Origin: Streptomyces noursei
Lineage (GTDB): Bacteria; Actinomycetota; Actinomycetes; Streptomycetales; Streptomycetaceae
Direction: 5' to 3'
Assembly (NCBI RefSeq): GCF_016917755.1
Contig: NZ_CP070326.1
Coordinates: 6,634,001-6,698,000 of the forward strand
Length of the DNA: 64,000 bases
The notes below the pieces were generated by a model. It had not been told where the DNA came from and made no database searches. It saw only the letters and a list, made by a program, of their open reading frames with translations. This document shows, one piece after another, positions 37,038 to 45,118 of this stretch (position 1 is its first letter; each line of letters opens with the position of its first letter). The translations under genes were made by a program, and so were the position numbers.

Positions 37038-37801
37038 GTCGTGCCCGGCCGCGTCCGGGCCGCGGGGCGGCGCAGCTCCGCCCGGACCAGCGTCAGATAG
37101 CGGTCCCAGTCCCAGTGCGGCCCGGGGTCGGTGTGGTCCGTCCCCGGGACCTCGATGTGACCGACGACGTGCTCCCGGTCGGCCGGGAAGTCGTACCGGC
37201 GGCAGATGCCGGCCGTCAGCCGGGCCGACGCCGCGTACATGTCCGGGGTGAAGGACTCCGGCCGGTCCACGAATCCGGCGTGCTCGATGCCCACGCTGCG
37301 CTCGTTGTAGCCGCGGTTGCCGGCGTGGAACGCCACGTCCAGTTCGCGGACGGTCTGCGCGATGTGCCCGTCCCCGCGGACGACGTAGTGCGCCGACGCC
37401 TCGTGGAAGGGGTCCCGGAAGACCTTCAGCGCGGTGGCGAAGCTGCCCTGGACGACGTGGATCACCACGCGGTCGACGGTGTAGTCGTCGGGGCGGTTGG
37501 CCTGTCGGTAGTTCGCCGGGGAGGCGGCCGACCACTGCGCACCGGCGAAGTCGACCTCGCCCTCCTTCCGGGGGCGGCTGTTCCCCGGCAGCTGCCCCCA
37601 CCAGTACGCCAGCTCCTCGCGGGCCGCGACCGCCGCCGCCCCCGCGGCCACCGCGGCACCGCCGCCGAGCAGCAGCACCCGGCGCCGGGTGAGCCGCCGC
37701 CCGGCGCGCTTCCCGTCGTCCGCCGCCCCGTCCGCCGTGCCCGGGGACGTCCGCTCCGCGTCCCGCGCGTCGTCCGCCGCCGTGTCCTCCACGCCCTGCA
37801 C
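37034..37801 (-). CDS. Tat-exported N-acetylmuramoyl-L-alanine amidase (Amidase_2)
   Basis: Zinc amidase cleaving the bond between MurNAc and the stem peptide. About 255 residues: an acidic leader, a twin-arginine signal (RRLTRRRVLLLGGGAAVAAG) ending near AREELAYWW, then the Amidase_2 domain with VVIHVVQGSF, ASAHYVVRGDGHIAQTV, AFHAGNRGYNERSVGIEHAG and GHIEVPGTDHTDPGPHWDW, which supply the zinc His residues. Several in-frame GTGs (37801-37828) could be the start; 37801 has GGAGAGGTGGAGG upstream. It converges on the desulfurase gene with a 4-bp overlap and is divergent from mnmA. Confidence 0.85.
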   Translation of the reverse strand: MQGVEDTAADDARDAERTSPGTADGAADDGKRAGRRLTRRRVLLLGGGAAVAAGAAAVAAREELAYWWGQLPGNSRPRKEGEVDFAGAQWSAASPANYRQANRPDDYTVDRVVIHVVQGSFATALKVFRDPFHEASAHYVVRGDGHIAQTVRELDVAFHAGNRGYNERSVGIEHAGFVDRPESFTPDMYAASARLTAGICRRYDFPADREHVVGHIEVPGTDHTDPGPHWDWDRYLTLVRAELRRPAARTRPGTT

Positions 37802-37873
37802 GCCCTCCACCTCTCCCACGCCCTCCACAACGCTTTCCGGGCGCCGCCCGGTTCCGTCTACTCTGGAGGGGCT

Positions 37874-39001
37874 ATGACTGATGCCGCCGCCCCCCGCCGC
37901 CTCCGCGTCCTCGCCGCCATGTCCGGCGGGGTCGATTCCGCCGTCGCCGCGGCCCGCGCCGCCGAGGCGGGCCACGACGTCACCGGCGTCCACCTCGCGC
38001 TGTCCGAGAACCCCACGTCGTTCCGCACCGGGGCCCGCGGCTGCTGCACGATCGAGGACTCGCACGACGCCCGTCGTGCCGCCGACGTCATCGGCATCCC
38101 CTTCTACGTCTGGGACCTCGCCGAACGCTTCCGCGAGGACGTCGTCGAGGACTTCATCGCCGAGTACGAGGCCGGCCGCACCCCGAACCCGTGCCTGCGC
38201 TGCAACGAGAAGATCAAGTTCGCCGCCCTCCTGGACAAGGCGCTCGCCCTCGGCTTCGACGCGGTGTGCACCGGCCACTACGCCCAGGTGGTCCTCCGCG
38301 AGGACGGCTCCCGCGAGCTGCACCGTGCCACCGACATGGCCAAGGACCAGTCCTACGTCCTCGGCGTGCTCGACGACCGCCAGCTGGCGCACGCCATGTT
38401 CCCGCTCGGCGACACCCCCACCACCAAGACCGAGATCCGCGAAGAGGCCGCCCGGCGCGGCCTGTTCGTCGCCAAGAAGCCCGACAGCCACGACATCTGC
38501 TTCATCGCCGACGGCGACACCCAGGGCTTCCTCGCCAAGCGACTGGGCAGCGCCGAGGGCGACATCGTCGACGAGTCCGGCACGAAGCTCGGCACCCACG
38601 AGGGCGCCTACGGCTTCACGATCGGCCAGCGCAAGGGGCTGCGCATCGGCACCCCGGCCGCGGACGGCAAGCCGCGCTACGTCCTGGACATCTCCCCGGT
38701 GAACAACACCGTCACCGTCGGCCCCGTCGAGTCCCTGGACGTGACCGCGCTCACGGCCATCAAGCCGCGCTGGTGCGGCCGCCCGCCGGCCGACGGCCCG
38801 GCCGTCTACACCGCCCAACTGCGCGCCCACGGCGGCGAGACCGAGGTCACCGCCGAGGTGGTCGGCGAGGAGCTGCGGGTCTCCTTCACCGAGCCCGTGC
38901 GGGGCGTCGCCCCGGGGCAGGCCGTGGTCCTGTACGACGGGACCCGCGTGGTGGGTTCGGCCACCATCGCCACCACCCGCCGGGCCGCGTCGGTGGCCTG
39001 A
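37874..39001 (+). CDS. mnmA: tRNA 2-thiouridine(34) synthase MnmA
   Basis: ATP-dependent thiolase that inserts sulfur at U34 of Lys, Glu and Gln tRNAs. The 375 residues have the PP-loop AMSGGVDSAVAA (motif at 17-22), GCCTIEDSHDARRAAD, PNPCLRCNEKIKF and CTGHYAQ, with the second catalytic cysteine in DSHDICFIADGDTQGFL. The central domain YGFTIGQRKGLRIG is also present. The ATG at 37874 follows GGAGGGG. The sulfur donor is probably the desulfurase at 35868. Transcription ends at the strong hairpin at 39140. Confidence 0.95.
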   Translation: MTDAAAPRRLRVLAAMSGGVDSAVAAARAAEAGHDVTGVHLALSENPTSFRTGARGCCTIEDSHDARRAADVIGIPFYVWDLAERFREDVVEDFIAEYEAGRTPNPCLRCNEKIKFAALLDKALALGFDAVCTGHYAQVVLREDGSRELHRATDMAKDQSYVLGVLDDRQLAHAMFPLGDTPTTKTEIREEAARRGLFVAKKPDSHDICFIADGDTQGFLAKRLGSAEGDIVDESGTKLGTHEGAYGFTIGQRKGLRIGTPAADGKPRYVLDISPVNNTVTVGPVESLDVTALTAIKPRWCGRPPADGPAVYTAQLRAHGGETEVTAEVVGEELRVSFTEPVRGVAPGQAVVLYDGTRVVGSATIATTRRAASVA

Positions 39002-39139
39002 GCCGGGCCGACTCGGCCGGACCGTCCGCGTCATGCCGGACGCGGCTGAGACATCTGACACACCAGAGGTGTCTGAGGCTCGTGTTGCGCGTGAGGCTGT
39101 CCGAAAGCGAGCGCACCAAACCGCGTCACAACGACCCGT

Positions 39140-39184
39140 CCGGGCCGGGCCCGTCCCTTCAGGGGCAGGCCCGGCCCGGTTTTT
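39140..39184 (+). terminator. Rho-independent terminator after mnmA
   Basis: Perfect 12-bp stem CCGGGCCGGGCC (39140-39151) with GGCCCGGCCCGG (39168-39179), an inner CCC-TTCA-GGG mini-stem in the loop, and TTTTT at 39180-39184. This is the clearest intrinsic terminator in the window. Confidence 0.92.
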
Positions 39185-39233
39185 GCCACCCCGAAAACCG
39201 GTGGGAAGGTTTCCGATTTTGCTGCGTCGGTGG

Positions 39234-39268
39234 CGTGAATTCGGTACTGCGGAGCGCTTAAATTCACG
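39234..39268. promoter_or_regulatory. Inverted repeat upstream of albA, candidate operator
   Basis: CGTGAATT (39234-39241) and AATTCACG (39261-39268) are perfect 8-bp arms around a 19-bp spacer, in an AT-rich patch 285 bp before albA. No pathway regulator gene is adjacent. Confidence 0.5.
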
Positions 39269-39552
39269 TCGCTGTGACGAACGCTCTCCCAACCCCCCTT
39301 GTCCGGCCAGATCGTGAGCTGGTACACCTAGTCCGAAAAATTGTTCCGCCGAACTGAATCGAACTCAGTCACCGGTCAGCCGGGCGGGTCGGTCGTGAAT
39401 CCGACCCCAGGGCAATCGATGCGCTATTGCCTGCCGTCGGACCCGGCCGTGCCCGTGGATCCGTCCCGACGGGCGGGAACCGGTGAGGCGCCACCCATCG
39501 GATTCGCCGTACCGCGGCGGGTGTGAGGTGCGCCCAAAAAAGAAGGGGATTG

Positions 39553-40143
39553 ATGTTGGCTCACAGTTCATCTGAATCACCGCCGGAATCCTTGCCGGAC
39601 GCGTGGACGGTCCTCAAAACCCGTACCGCCGTCCGCAATTATGCGAAGGAGCCGGTCGACGACGCGCTGATCGAGCAGCTGTTGGAGGCCATGCTCGCCG
39701 CGCCGACCGCCTCCAACCGGCAGGCGTGGTCGTTCATGGTGGTGCGCAGGCCCGCCGCGGTCCGCCGGCTGCGCGCGTTCTCGCCCGGGGTGCTGGGGAC
39801 CCCCGCGTTCTTCGTCGTGGCCTGCGTCGACCGCAGCCTGACCGACAACCTCTCTCCGAAGCTCTCGCAGAAGATCTACGACACCAGCAAGCTCTGTGTC
39901 GCCATGGCGGTGGAGAACCTGCTGCTCGCGGCGCACGCGGCCGGCCTGGGCGGATGCCCGGTGGGCAGTTTCAGGTCCGAGATCGTCAAAAGCATGCTCG
40001 GTATCCCGGAACACATCGAGCCGATGCTCGTGGTCCCGATCGGCCGTCCCGCGACGGCCCTCGTCCCCTCCCAGCGCCGCGCCAAGAATGAGGTCGTCAA
40101 CTATGAATCCTGGGGAAACCGTGCTGCCGCCCCAACTGCGTGA
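39553..40143 (+). CDS. albA: Cyclic dipeptide oxidase subunit A, nitroreductase family
   Basis: FMN-dependent subunit of cyclic dipeptide oxidase, which dehydrogenates cyclo(Phe-Leu) to albonoursin. The 196 residues form a nitroreductase fold: LKTRTAVRNYAKEPVDDALI, APTASNRQAWSFMVV, LGTPAFFVVACVDRSL and AHAAGLGGCPVGSFRSEIVK. The ATG at 39553 follows AGAAGGGG. The gene overlaps albB by 41 bp, consistent with coupled synthesis of the two subunits, which work only as a complex. Identity is supported by the adjacent cyclodipeptide synthase with a full AlbC catalytic set. Confidence 0.93.
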   Translation: MLAHSSSESPPESLPDAWTVLKTRTAVRNYAKEPVDDALIEQLLEAMLAAPTASNRQAWSFMVVRRPAAVRRLRAFSPGVLGTPAFFVVACVDRSLTDNLSPKLSQKIYDTSKLCVAMAVENLLLAAHAAGLGGCPVGSFRSEIVKSMLGIPEHIEPMLVVPIGRPATALVPSQRRAKNEVVNYESWGNRAAAPTA

Positions 40144-40420
40144 GGAGATCGCGCTCCTCGCCGTTTATCTGCTCAGCAGCGGTCGCGGACTCCTGGAGGA
40201 GCCGGCCGACTACGGAATTTACCGCTGTACCGACGGGGCCCGTCGGGCGCTCCAGCTCCTCGACGAACACGGCGGGAGCACGGAACGGCTGACCGCTGTG
40301 CGCGAGCGTCTCGACGAGGTCATGTTCGCGCCGATGGGCGAGGACCGGGACATGGGCGAGATTCTGGACGACCTGTGTCGCCAAATGGCAGACGCTCTTC
40401 CGGAAATAGAAACCCCCTGA
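40103..40420 (+). CDS. albB: Cyclic dipeptide oxidase subunit B
   Basis: Small partner of AlbA, required for cyclic dipeptide oxidase activity; the AlbA-AlbB complexes are reported to be very large. The 105 residues start MNPGETVLPPQLREEIALLA at an ATG inside the end of albA, and include LLSSGRGLLEEPADYGIYRC and the helix RLTAVRERLDEVMFAP. No enzyme motif of its own is visible. It reads in a different frame from albA over the 41-bp overlap, and albC follows after 36 bp. Confidence 0.92.
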   Translation: MNPGETVLPPQLREEIALLAVYLLSSGRGLLEEPADYGIYRCTDGARRALQLLDEHGGSTERLTAVRERLDEVMFAPMGEDRDMGEILDDLCRQMADALPEIETP

Positions 40421-40456
40421 CGGCTGTCCGGGGCAACCCCAAAAGGACTTCTTAGC

Positions 40457-41176
40457 ATGCTTGCAGGCTTAGTTCCCGCGCCGGACCACGGAATGCGGGA
40501 AGAAATACTTGGCGACCGCAGCCGAATGATCCGGCAACGCGGTGAGCACGCCCTCATCGGAATCAGTGCGGGCAACAGTTATTTCAGCCAGAAGAACACC
40601 ATCATGCTGCTGCAATGGGCCGGGCAGCGTTTCGAGCGCACCGATGTCGTCTATGTCGACACCCACATCGACGAGATGCTGATCGCCGACGGCCGCAGCG
40701 CGCAGGAGGCCGAGCGGTCGGTCAAACGCACGCTCAAGGATCTGCGGCGCAGACTCCGGCGCTCGCTGGAGAGCGTGGGCGACCACGCCGAGCGGTTCCG
40801 TGTCCGGTCCCTGTCCGAGCTCCAGGAGACCCCTGAGTACCGGGCCGTACGCGAGCGCACCGACCGGGCCTTCGAGGAGGACGCCGAATTCGCCACCGCC
40901 TGCGAGGACATGGTGCGGGCCGTGGTGATGAACCGGCCCGGTGACAGCGTCGGCCTCTCCGCGGAACACCTGCGGGCCGGTCTGAACTACGTGCTGGCCG
41001 AGGCCCCGCTCTTCGCGGACTCGCCCGGCGTCTTCTCCGTCCCCTCCTCGGTGCTCTGCTACCACGTCGACACCCCGATCACGACGTTCCTGTCCCGGCG
41101 CGAGACCGGCTTCCGGGCGGCCGAGGGGCAGGCGTACGTCGTCGTCAGACCGCAGGAGCTGGCCGACGCGGCCTAG
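40457..41176 (+). CDS. albC: Cyclodipeptide synthase AlbC (tRNA-dependent)
   Basis: Uses Phe-tRNA and Leu-tRNA to make cyclo(L-Phe-L-Leu) through an aminoacyl-enzyme on serine, without a peptide synthetase. The 239 residues carry every residue shown to matter in AlbC, in its own numbering: nucleophile Ser37 in IGISAGNSYFS, Tyr178 and Glu182 in LNYVLAEAP, and Tyr202 in VLCYHVDTP. The basic helix KRTLKDLRRRLRRSLES fits tRNA binding. The ATG at 40457 matches the AlbC N-terminus MLAGLVPAPDHGM. Third gene of the albonoursin operon. Confidence 0.96.
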   Translation: MLAGLVPAPDHGMREEILGDRSRMIRQRGEHALIGISAGNSYFSQKNTIMLLQWAGQRFERTDVVYVDTHIDEMLIADGRSAQEAERSVKRTLKDLRRRLRRSLESVGDHAERFRVRSLSELQETPEYRAVRERTDRAFEEDAEFATACEDMVRAVVMNRPGDSVGLSAEHLRAGLNYVLAEAPLFADSPGVFSVPSSVLCYHVDTPITTFLSRRETGFRAAEGQAYVVVRPQELADAA

Positions 41177-41378
41177 GGCCCGACGGATCGGGGTCGGACA
41201 GACCCTGGTCGGGGCGTCCGCGGGCGGATCTCCCTCCGCCGCCCGCTCCCGGTGCCGGCGCCGGGAATGACAAATGTCATGGGGAGGACAGGACGCTTGC
41301 TCCTGATGCGGAACGGGGTCCCTCGGCGAAGATGACGGCGTAGGAAGACAGCACACGTCGCACGCCGGGGGACCCGTC

Positions 41379-42107
41379 ATGACTCAAGCCGCCACCGCCA
41401 CCGCCACCACGAGCCAGGGCAGGGCGCTCCTGCAGAGCCTGACGCCGCTGCTCGTGGACGCCGCGATCCCGCTCGGCTCGTACTTCCTCCTCGCCGAGGG
41501 CTTCGGCATGAGCACGGTCGCCGCGCTGGCCTGGAGCAGCGTGGTCCCGGCGCTGCGCACGATCTGGGGCCTGGCCCGGGAGCGGACGGTCAACGGCCTC
41601 GCGCTGCTGATCCTCGTCGTCAACGTGGTGGGGCTGGCGACGAGCACCCTGACCGGCGATGCCCGGCTGATGATGGCCAAGGACAGCGGCGTCAGCAGCG
41701 TCGTCGGGATCGCGATCCTGCTCTCGGTGCGCGGCCGGCGGCCGCTGATGACCGCCGGGCTCCGGCCCTGGGTGACCAAGGGCGGCCCCGAGGGGAACGC
41801 CGCATGGGACCGGCTGTGGGCGGGCAGCGCACGGTTCCGGCAACTGGAGCGGCGGTTCTCCACGGTGTGGGGGAGCGCCCTGCTGATCGAGTGCGTGGTC
41901 AAGGCCGTCGGTGCGTACGTCCTGCCGGTGCACACCATGGTGTGGCTGGGCACGGTGCTGACGGTGGTGGCGATCCTGCTGGCCATGGTGGTCGCGGGCG
42001 GCAGCTGCGCCGAGCCGATGGAGCAGATGGTCAAGGCCGAGGTCCGGGCCGCAGGCGAGGCCGCCGCGGCGGGGAACGCCGAGCCGGCGCCGGCCGCCGC
42101 GGCCTGA
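41379..42107 (+). CDS. VC0807-like polytopic membrane protein downstream of albC
   Basis: Membrane protein of 242 residues with about six hydrophobic segments: LLQSLTPLLVDAAIPLGSYF, VAALAWSSVVPALRTIWGLA, NGLALLILVVNVVGLATSTL, VSSVVGIAILLSV, a long loop (WDRLWAGSARFRQLERRF), and two C-terminal helices. It ends in an Ala/Pro-rich tail. This layout matches the VC0807 group, with no known transport chemistry. It lies 202 bp after albC, in the same direction. It may be the putative membrane gene described beside the original alb genes, and could act in export or protection, but a separate role is equally possible. Confidence 0.75.
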   Translation: MTQAATATATTSQGRALLQSLTPLLVDAAIPLGSYFLLAEGFGMSTVAALAWSSVVPALRTIWGLARERTVNGLALLILVVNVVGLATSTLTGDARLMMAKDSGVSSVVGIAILLSVRGRRPLMTAGLRPWVTKGGPEGNAAWDRLWAGSARFRQLERRFSTVWGSALLIECVVKAVGAYVLPVHTMVWLGTVLTVVAILLAMVVAGGSCAEPMEQMVKAEVRAAGEAAAAGNAEPAPAAAA

Positions 42108-42294
42108 GACCACCCGGCGGGGGAGTTGGGGACATCGCGTACAGGATTGGCGCGTCGAGCACCCCCGCCCTCGATAGGCCGGTCCCCGGCGCATATCGTC
42201 GGCGATGCGACGGGACATCGGAGCCCCGCGTCGACGGTTCAACGGCGATCCGGACGGCACGCGGCTTTCGTCGGCCACGAAGGGAACGGGAGTC

Positions 42295-43671
42295 ATGTCG
42301 ACTGTTCACACTGGGGTCACGCAGAGCGGTCTCACCGCCGAGCTGGCTTCCCTGCACGCCGAGCTCGTCCGTCGGAATCCTGGTGAAGCGGAGTTCCACC
42401 AGGCGGCCCTGGAAGTCCTCGAAACGCTGGCACCGGTGCTCACCGCCCGGCCGGAGTTCGCGGACGCCAAGGTTCTGGAGCGGATGGTAGAGCCGGAGCG
42501 GCAGATCATGTTCCGCGTGCCCTGGCAGGACGACTCCGGCAAGATCCGGGTCAACCGCGGCTTCCGGGTGGAGTTCAACAGCGCGCTCGGCCCGTACAAG
42601 GGCGGCCTGCGGTTCCATGCGTCCGTCAACCTCGGCATCGTGAAGTTCCTCGGCTTCGAGCAGATCTTCAAGAACGCCCTGACCGGGCTGAACATCGGCG
42701 GCGGCAAGGGCGGCAGCGACTTCGACCCGCACGGCAGGTCGGACGCCGAGGTGATGCGCTTCTGCCAGTCCTTCATGACCGAGCTGCACCGTCACCTGGG
42801 CGAGCACACCGACGTGCCGGCCGGCGACATCGGCGTCGGCGGCCGGGAGATCGGGTACCTCTTCGGCCAGTACCGGCGGATCACCAACCGCTGGGAGGCC
42901 GGCGTCCTGACCGGCAAGGGCCTGGCGTGGGGCGGCTCCAAGGCCCGTACGGAGGCAACCGGTTACGGCAATGTGCTGTTCACCGAGGAGATGCTCAAGC
43001 AGCGCGGCGAGGAGCTGGACGGCCAGCAGGTGGTGGTCTCCGGGTCCGGCAACGTCGCCATCTACACCATCGAGAAGGCCCAGGCGCTCGGCGCCAACGT
43101 CCTGACCGTCTCGGACTCCGGCGGCTACGTCGTCGACGAGAAGGGCATCGACCTGGCGCTGCTCAAGCAGATCAAGGAGGTCGAGCGCGGCCGGGTCGGC
43201 GACTACGCGCAGCGGCGCGGCAGTTCGGCGAAGTACGTCGCCGGCGGGAGCGTGTGGGACGTCGCCTGTGACGTGGCGCTGCCGTCGGCCACCCAGAACG
43301 AGCTCGACGCGGACGCCGCCCGGATCCTGGTCCGCAACGGTGTCAAGGCGGTCTCCGAGGGCGCCAACATGCCCACCACCCCACAGGCGGTGGCGCTGCT
43401 GAAGGAGGCCGGCGTGGCCTTCGGCCCGGGCAAGGCCGCCAACGCCGGCGGGGTGGCGACCAGCGCGCTGGAGATGCGGCAGAACTCCGCCCGCGAGGCG
43501 TGGCCGTTCGAGCGCGCGGAGGGCGAACTCGCCGCCATCATGCGGGGGATCCACGACACCTGCCACCAGACCGCCGAGCGCTTCGGTCGGCCCGGTGACT
43601 ACGTGGCGGGCGCCAACATCGCCGGCTTCGAGCGGGTCGCGGACGCGATGCTGGACCAGGGCCTGATCTAG
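42295..43671 (+). CDS. gdhA: NADP-specific glutamate dehydrogenase
   Basis: Reductive amination of 2-oxoglutarate to glutamate in nitrogen assimilation; 458 residues, the hexameric small-subunit type. Family signatures are ALGPYKGGLRFHASVNLGIV (catalytic Lys region), GGGKGGSDFDPHGRSDAEV, PAGDIGVGGREIGYLFGQYR and the NADP-binding VVVSGSGNVAIYTIEKAQ. The ATG at 42295 follows GAACGGGAG. It stands alone between the alb region and the LOG-like gene. Confidence 0.95.
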   Translation: MSTVHTGVTQSGLTAELASLHAELVRRNPGEAEFHQAALEVLETLAPVLTARPEFADAKVLERMVEPERQIMFRVPWQDDSGKIRVNRGFRVEFNSALGPYKGGLRFHASVNLGIVKFLGFEQIFKNALTGLNIGGGKGGSDFDPHGRSDAEVMRFCQSFMTELHRHLGEHTDVPAGDIGVGGREIGYLFGQYRRITNRWEAGVLTGKGLAWGGSKARTEATGYGNVLFTEEMLKQRGEELDGQQVVVSGSGNVAIYTIEKAQALGANVLTVSDSGGYVVDEKGIDLALLKQIKEVERGRVGDYAQRRGSSAKYVAGGSVWDVACDVALPSATQNELDADAARILVRNGVKAVSEGANMPTTPQAVALLKEAGVAFGPGKAANAGGVATSALEMRQNSAREAWPFERAEGELAAIMRGIHDTCHQTAERFGRPGDYVAGANIAGFERVADAMLDQGLI

Positions 43672-43749
43672 ACGCCCCGCCGGGCCCGGTCGCGGAACCG
43701 CTCCGTGGCCGGGCCCGGTGTCCTTCCCCGCGCCCGTAGGCTGAACGGC

Positions 43750-44292
43750 ATGAATATCTGCGTCTTCTGTTCCGCCGCCGACCTTGATGACCGCTATGTG
43801 GTGCCCGCCCGTGAATTCGCCGAATCGATCGGTCGGCGCGGACATGCCCTGGTCTGGGGCGGTTCGGACACCGGGCTGATGAAGGTCATGGCGGACGGCG
43901 TCCAGGAGGCCGGCGGGAAACTGCTCGGGGTCTCCGTGGAGTTCCTGGCGGACAAGACGCGCGCCAACGCGGACGAGATGGTCGTCACCAAGGACCTCGC
44001 CGAGCGCAAGGCGCAGCTGCTGGCGCGGGCCGACGCCATCGTCGTCATGGTGGGCGGCACCGGCACGCTGGACGAGGCGACCGAGATCCTGGAGCTGCGC
44101 AAGCACGGGATGCACAGCAAGCCGGTGGTGCTGCTGAACACCGCCGGTTTCTACGACGGGCTCAAGGCCCAGTTCGAGCGGATGGAGGCGGAGGGCTTCC
44201 TGCCCGTTCCCCTCTCCGAGCTGGTGTTCTTCGCCGAGGACGGCGCGGGCGCGCTGGCCCACCTGGAGGCGTGGGAGGCCGCCGCGGGCTGA
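43750..44292 (+). CDS. LOG-family Rossmann-fold protein (TIGR00730-like)
   Basis: Member of the LYSINE DECARBOXYLASE-like/LOG family, of which some are cytokinin nucleoside 5'-monophosphate phosphoribohydrolases. The 180 residues show MNICVFCSAADLDDRYV, VWGGSDTGLMKVMADG and MVGGTGTLDEATEILE. The canonical active-site motif is PGGxGTxxE; here the proline is replaced by valine (VGGTGTLDE), while the Gly-Thr-Glu residues are kept. Arg and Glu needed for nucleotide hydrolysis seem retained, so activity is possible. The 5' neighbour is gdhA; no operon is evident. Confidence 0.82.
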   Translation: MNICVFCSAADLDDRYVVPAREFAESIGRRGHALVWGGSDTGLMKVMADGVQEAGGKLLGVSVEFLADKTRANADEMVVTKDLAERKAQLLARADAIVVMVGGTGTLDEATEILELRKHGMHSKPVVLLNTAGFYDGLKAQFERMEAEGFLPVPLSELVFFAEDGAGALAHLEAWEAAAG

Positions 44293-44328
44293 CCCGCCCC
44301 CGGGGGGGCACGCCGTAGGATCGCACCC

Positions 44329-45018
44329 ATGGGTACGCACTTGATCACGGGCGCCGGATCGGGCATCGGAGCGGCGGTAGCGCGGCGGCTCGCCGAGCGC
44401 GGTGAGGAGCTGTGGCTGCTGGCGCGCGACGTCGGCCGGGCCAAGGAGTTGGCGGAACGGTTCCCCGGGGCGCACACCCTCGTCGGTGACCTCGCCACCC
44501 CCGAGAAGCTCGACTGGGCGCTCGGGCACCAACGGCTGCCGGAGCGGCTCGACTCGATCCAGCACATCGCGGGCGTCATCGAGCTGGGTGCGGTCGGCGA
44601 CCTGCCGGCCAAGGCGTGGCAGCGGCAGCTGGCGGTCAACCTCGTCGCGCCCGCCGAGATCACCCGGCTGCTGCTGCCGCTGGTCCGGATCGCCAAGGGT
44701 GACGTGGTCTTCGTCAACTCCGGTGCCGGGCTCACCGCGAACCCCAACTGGGGCGGGTACGCCGCGAGCAAGCACGGCCTGAAGGCGCTGGCCGACGCGC
44801 TGCGCGCGGAGGAGCACGACAACGGCGTCCGGGTCACCTCGATCTACCCGGGGCGCACCGCCACGCCCATGCAGGAGAGCACCCACCGCCAGGAGGGCAA
44901 GGCGTACGACGCGTCCCGGTGGATCGACCCGGAGTCGGTGGCCACGGCCATCCTCACCGCGATCGACCTGCCGCGGGACGCGGAGATCAAGGACCTGGTG
45001 GTCCGGCCGGGCCGCTGA
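44329..45018 (+). CDS. Short-chain dehydrogenase/reductase
   Basis: NAD(P)-dependent classical SDR of 229 residues. The cofactor motif TGAGSGIGAAVARRLAERG (TGxxxGxG) is at 6-13 and the active site has Ser in FVNSGAGL, then YAASKHG (YxxxK). The central HIAGV takes the place of the NNAG motif (NAG replaced by IAG). The C-terminal segment VRVTSIYPGRTATPMQ is typical. It lies 36 bp after the LOG-like gene. Substrate not identifiable. Confidence 0.87.
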   Translation: MGTHLITGAGSGIGAAVARRLAERGEELWLLARDVGRAKELAERFPGAHTLVGDLATPEKLDWALGHQRLPERLDSIQHIAGVIELGAVGDLPAKAWQRQLAVNLVAPAEITRLLLPLVRIAKGDVVFVNSGAGLTANPNWGGYAASKHGLKALADALRAEEHDNGVRVTSIYPGRTATPMQESTHRQEGKAYDASRWIDPESVATAILTAIDLPRDAEIKDLVVRPGR

Positions 45019-45118
45019 CCACCGGCGGCCCCGGGGCTCCCGGGGCCGCCCGGCGGTCCGCCCGCCCCGACCGGACCTGGCCCCCGTGCCTCGCGCGGGG
45101 GCGACGTACGCTTCAGGG

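Larger units (their letters stand above)
39002..39552. other. 551-bp intergenic region between mnmA and the albonoursin genes
   Basis: Holds the mnmA terminator (39140-39184), an AT-rich stretch with an inverted repeat (39234-39268), and the probable alb promoter. A TTGTCC box near 39299 with TACACC 18 bp downstream is one possible promoter. No gene is seen. Base composition here is visibly lower in GC than the flanking core genes. Confidence 0.5.

Noticed and set aside
37874..41176. Functional link between MnmA tRNA thiolation and the tRNA-using AlbC
   Set aside because: A terminator separates them, MnmA acts on Lys/Glu/Gln tRNAs and AlbC uses Phe and Leu tRNAs. Adjacency is probably chance.
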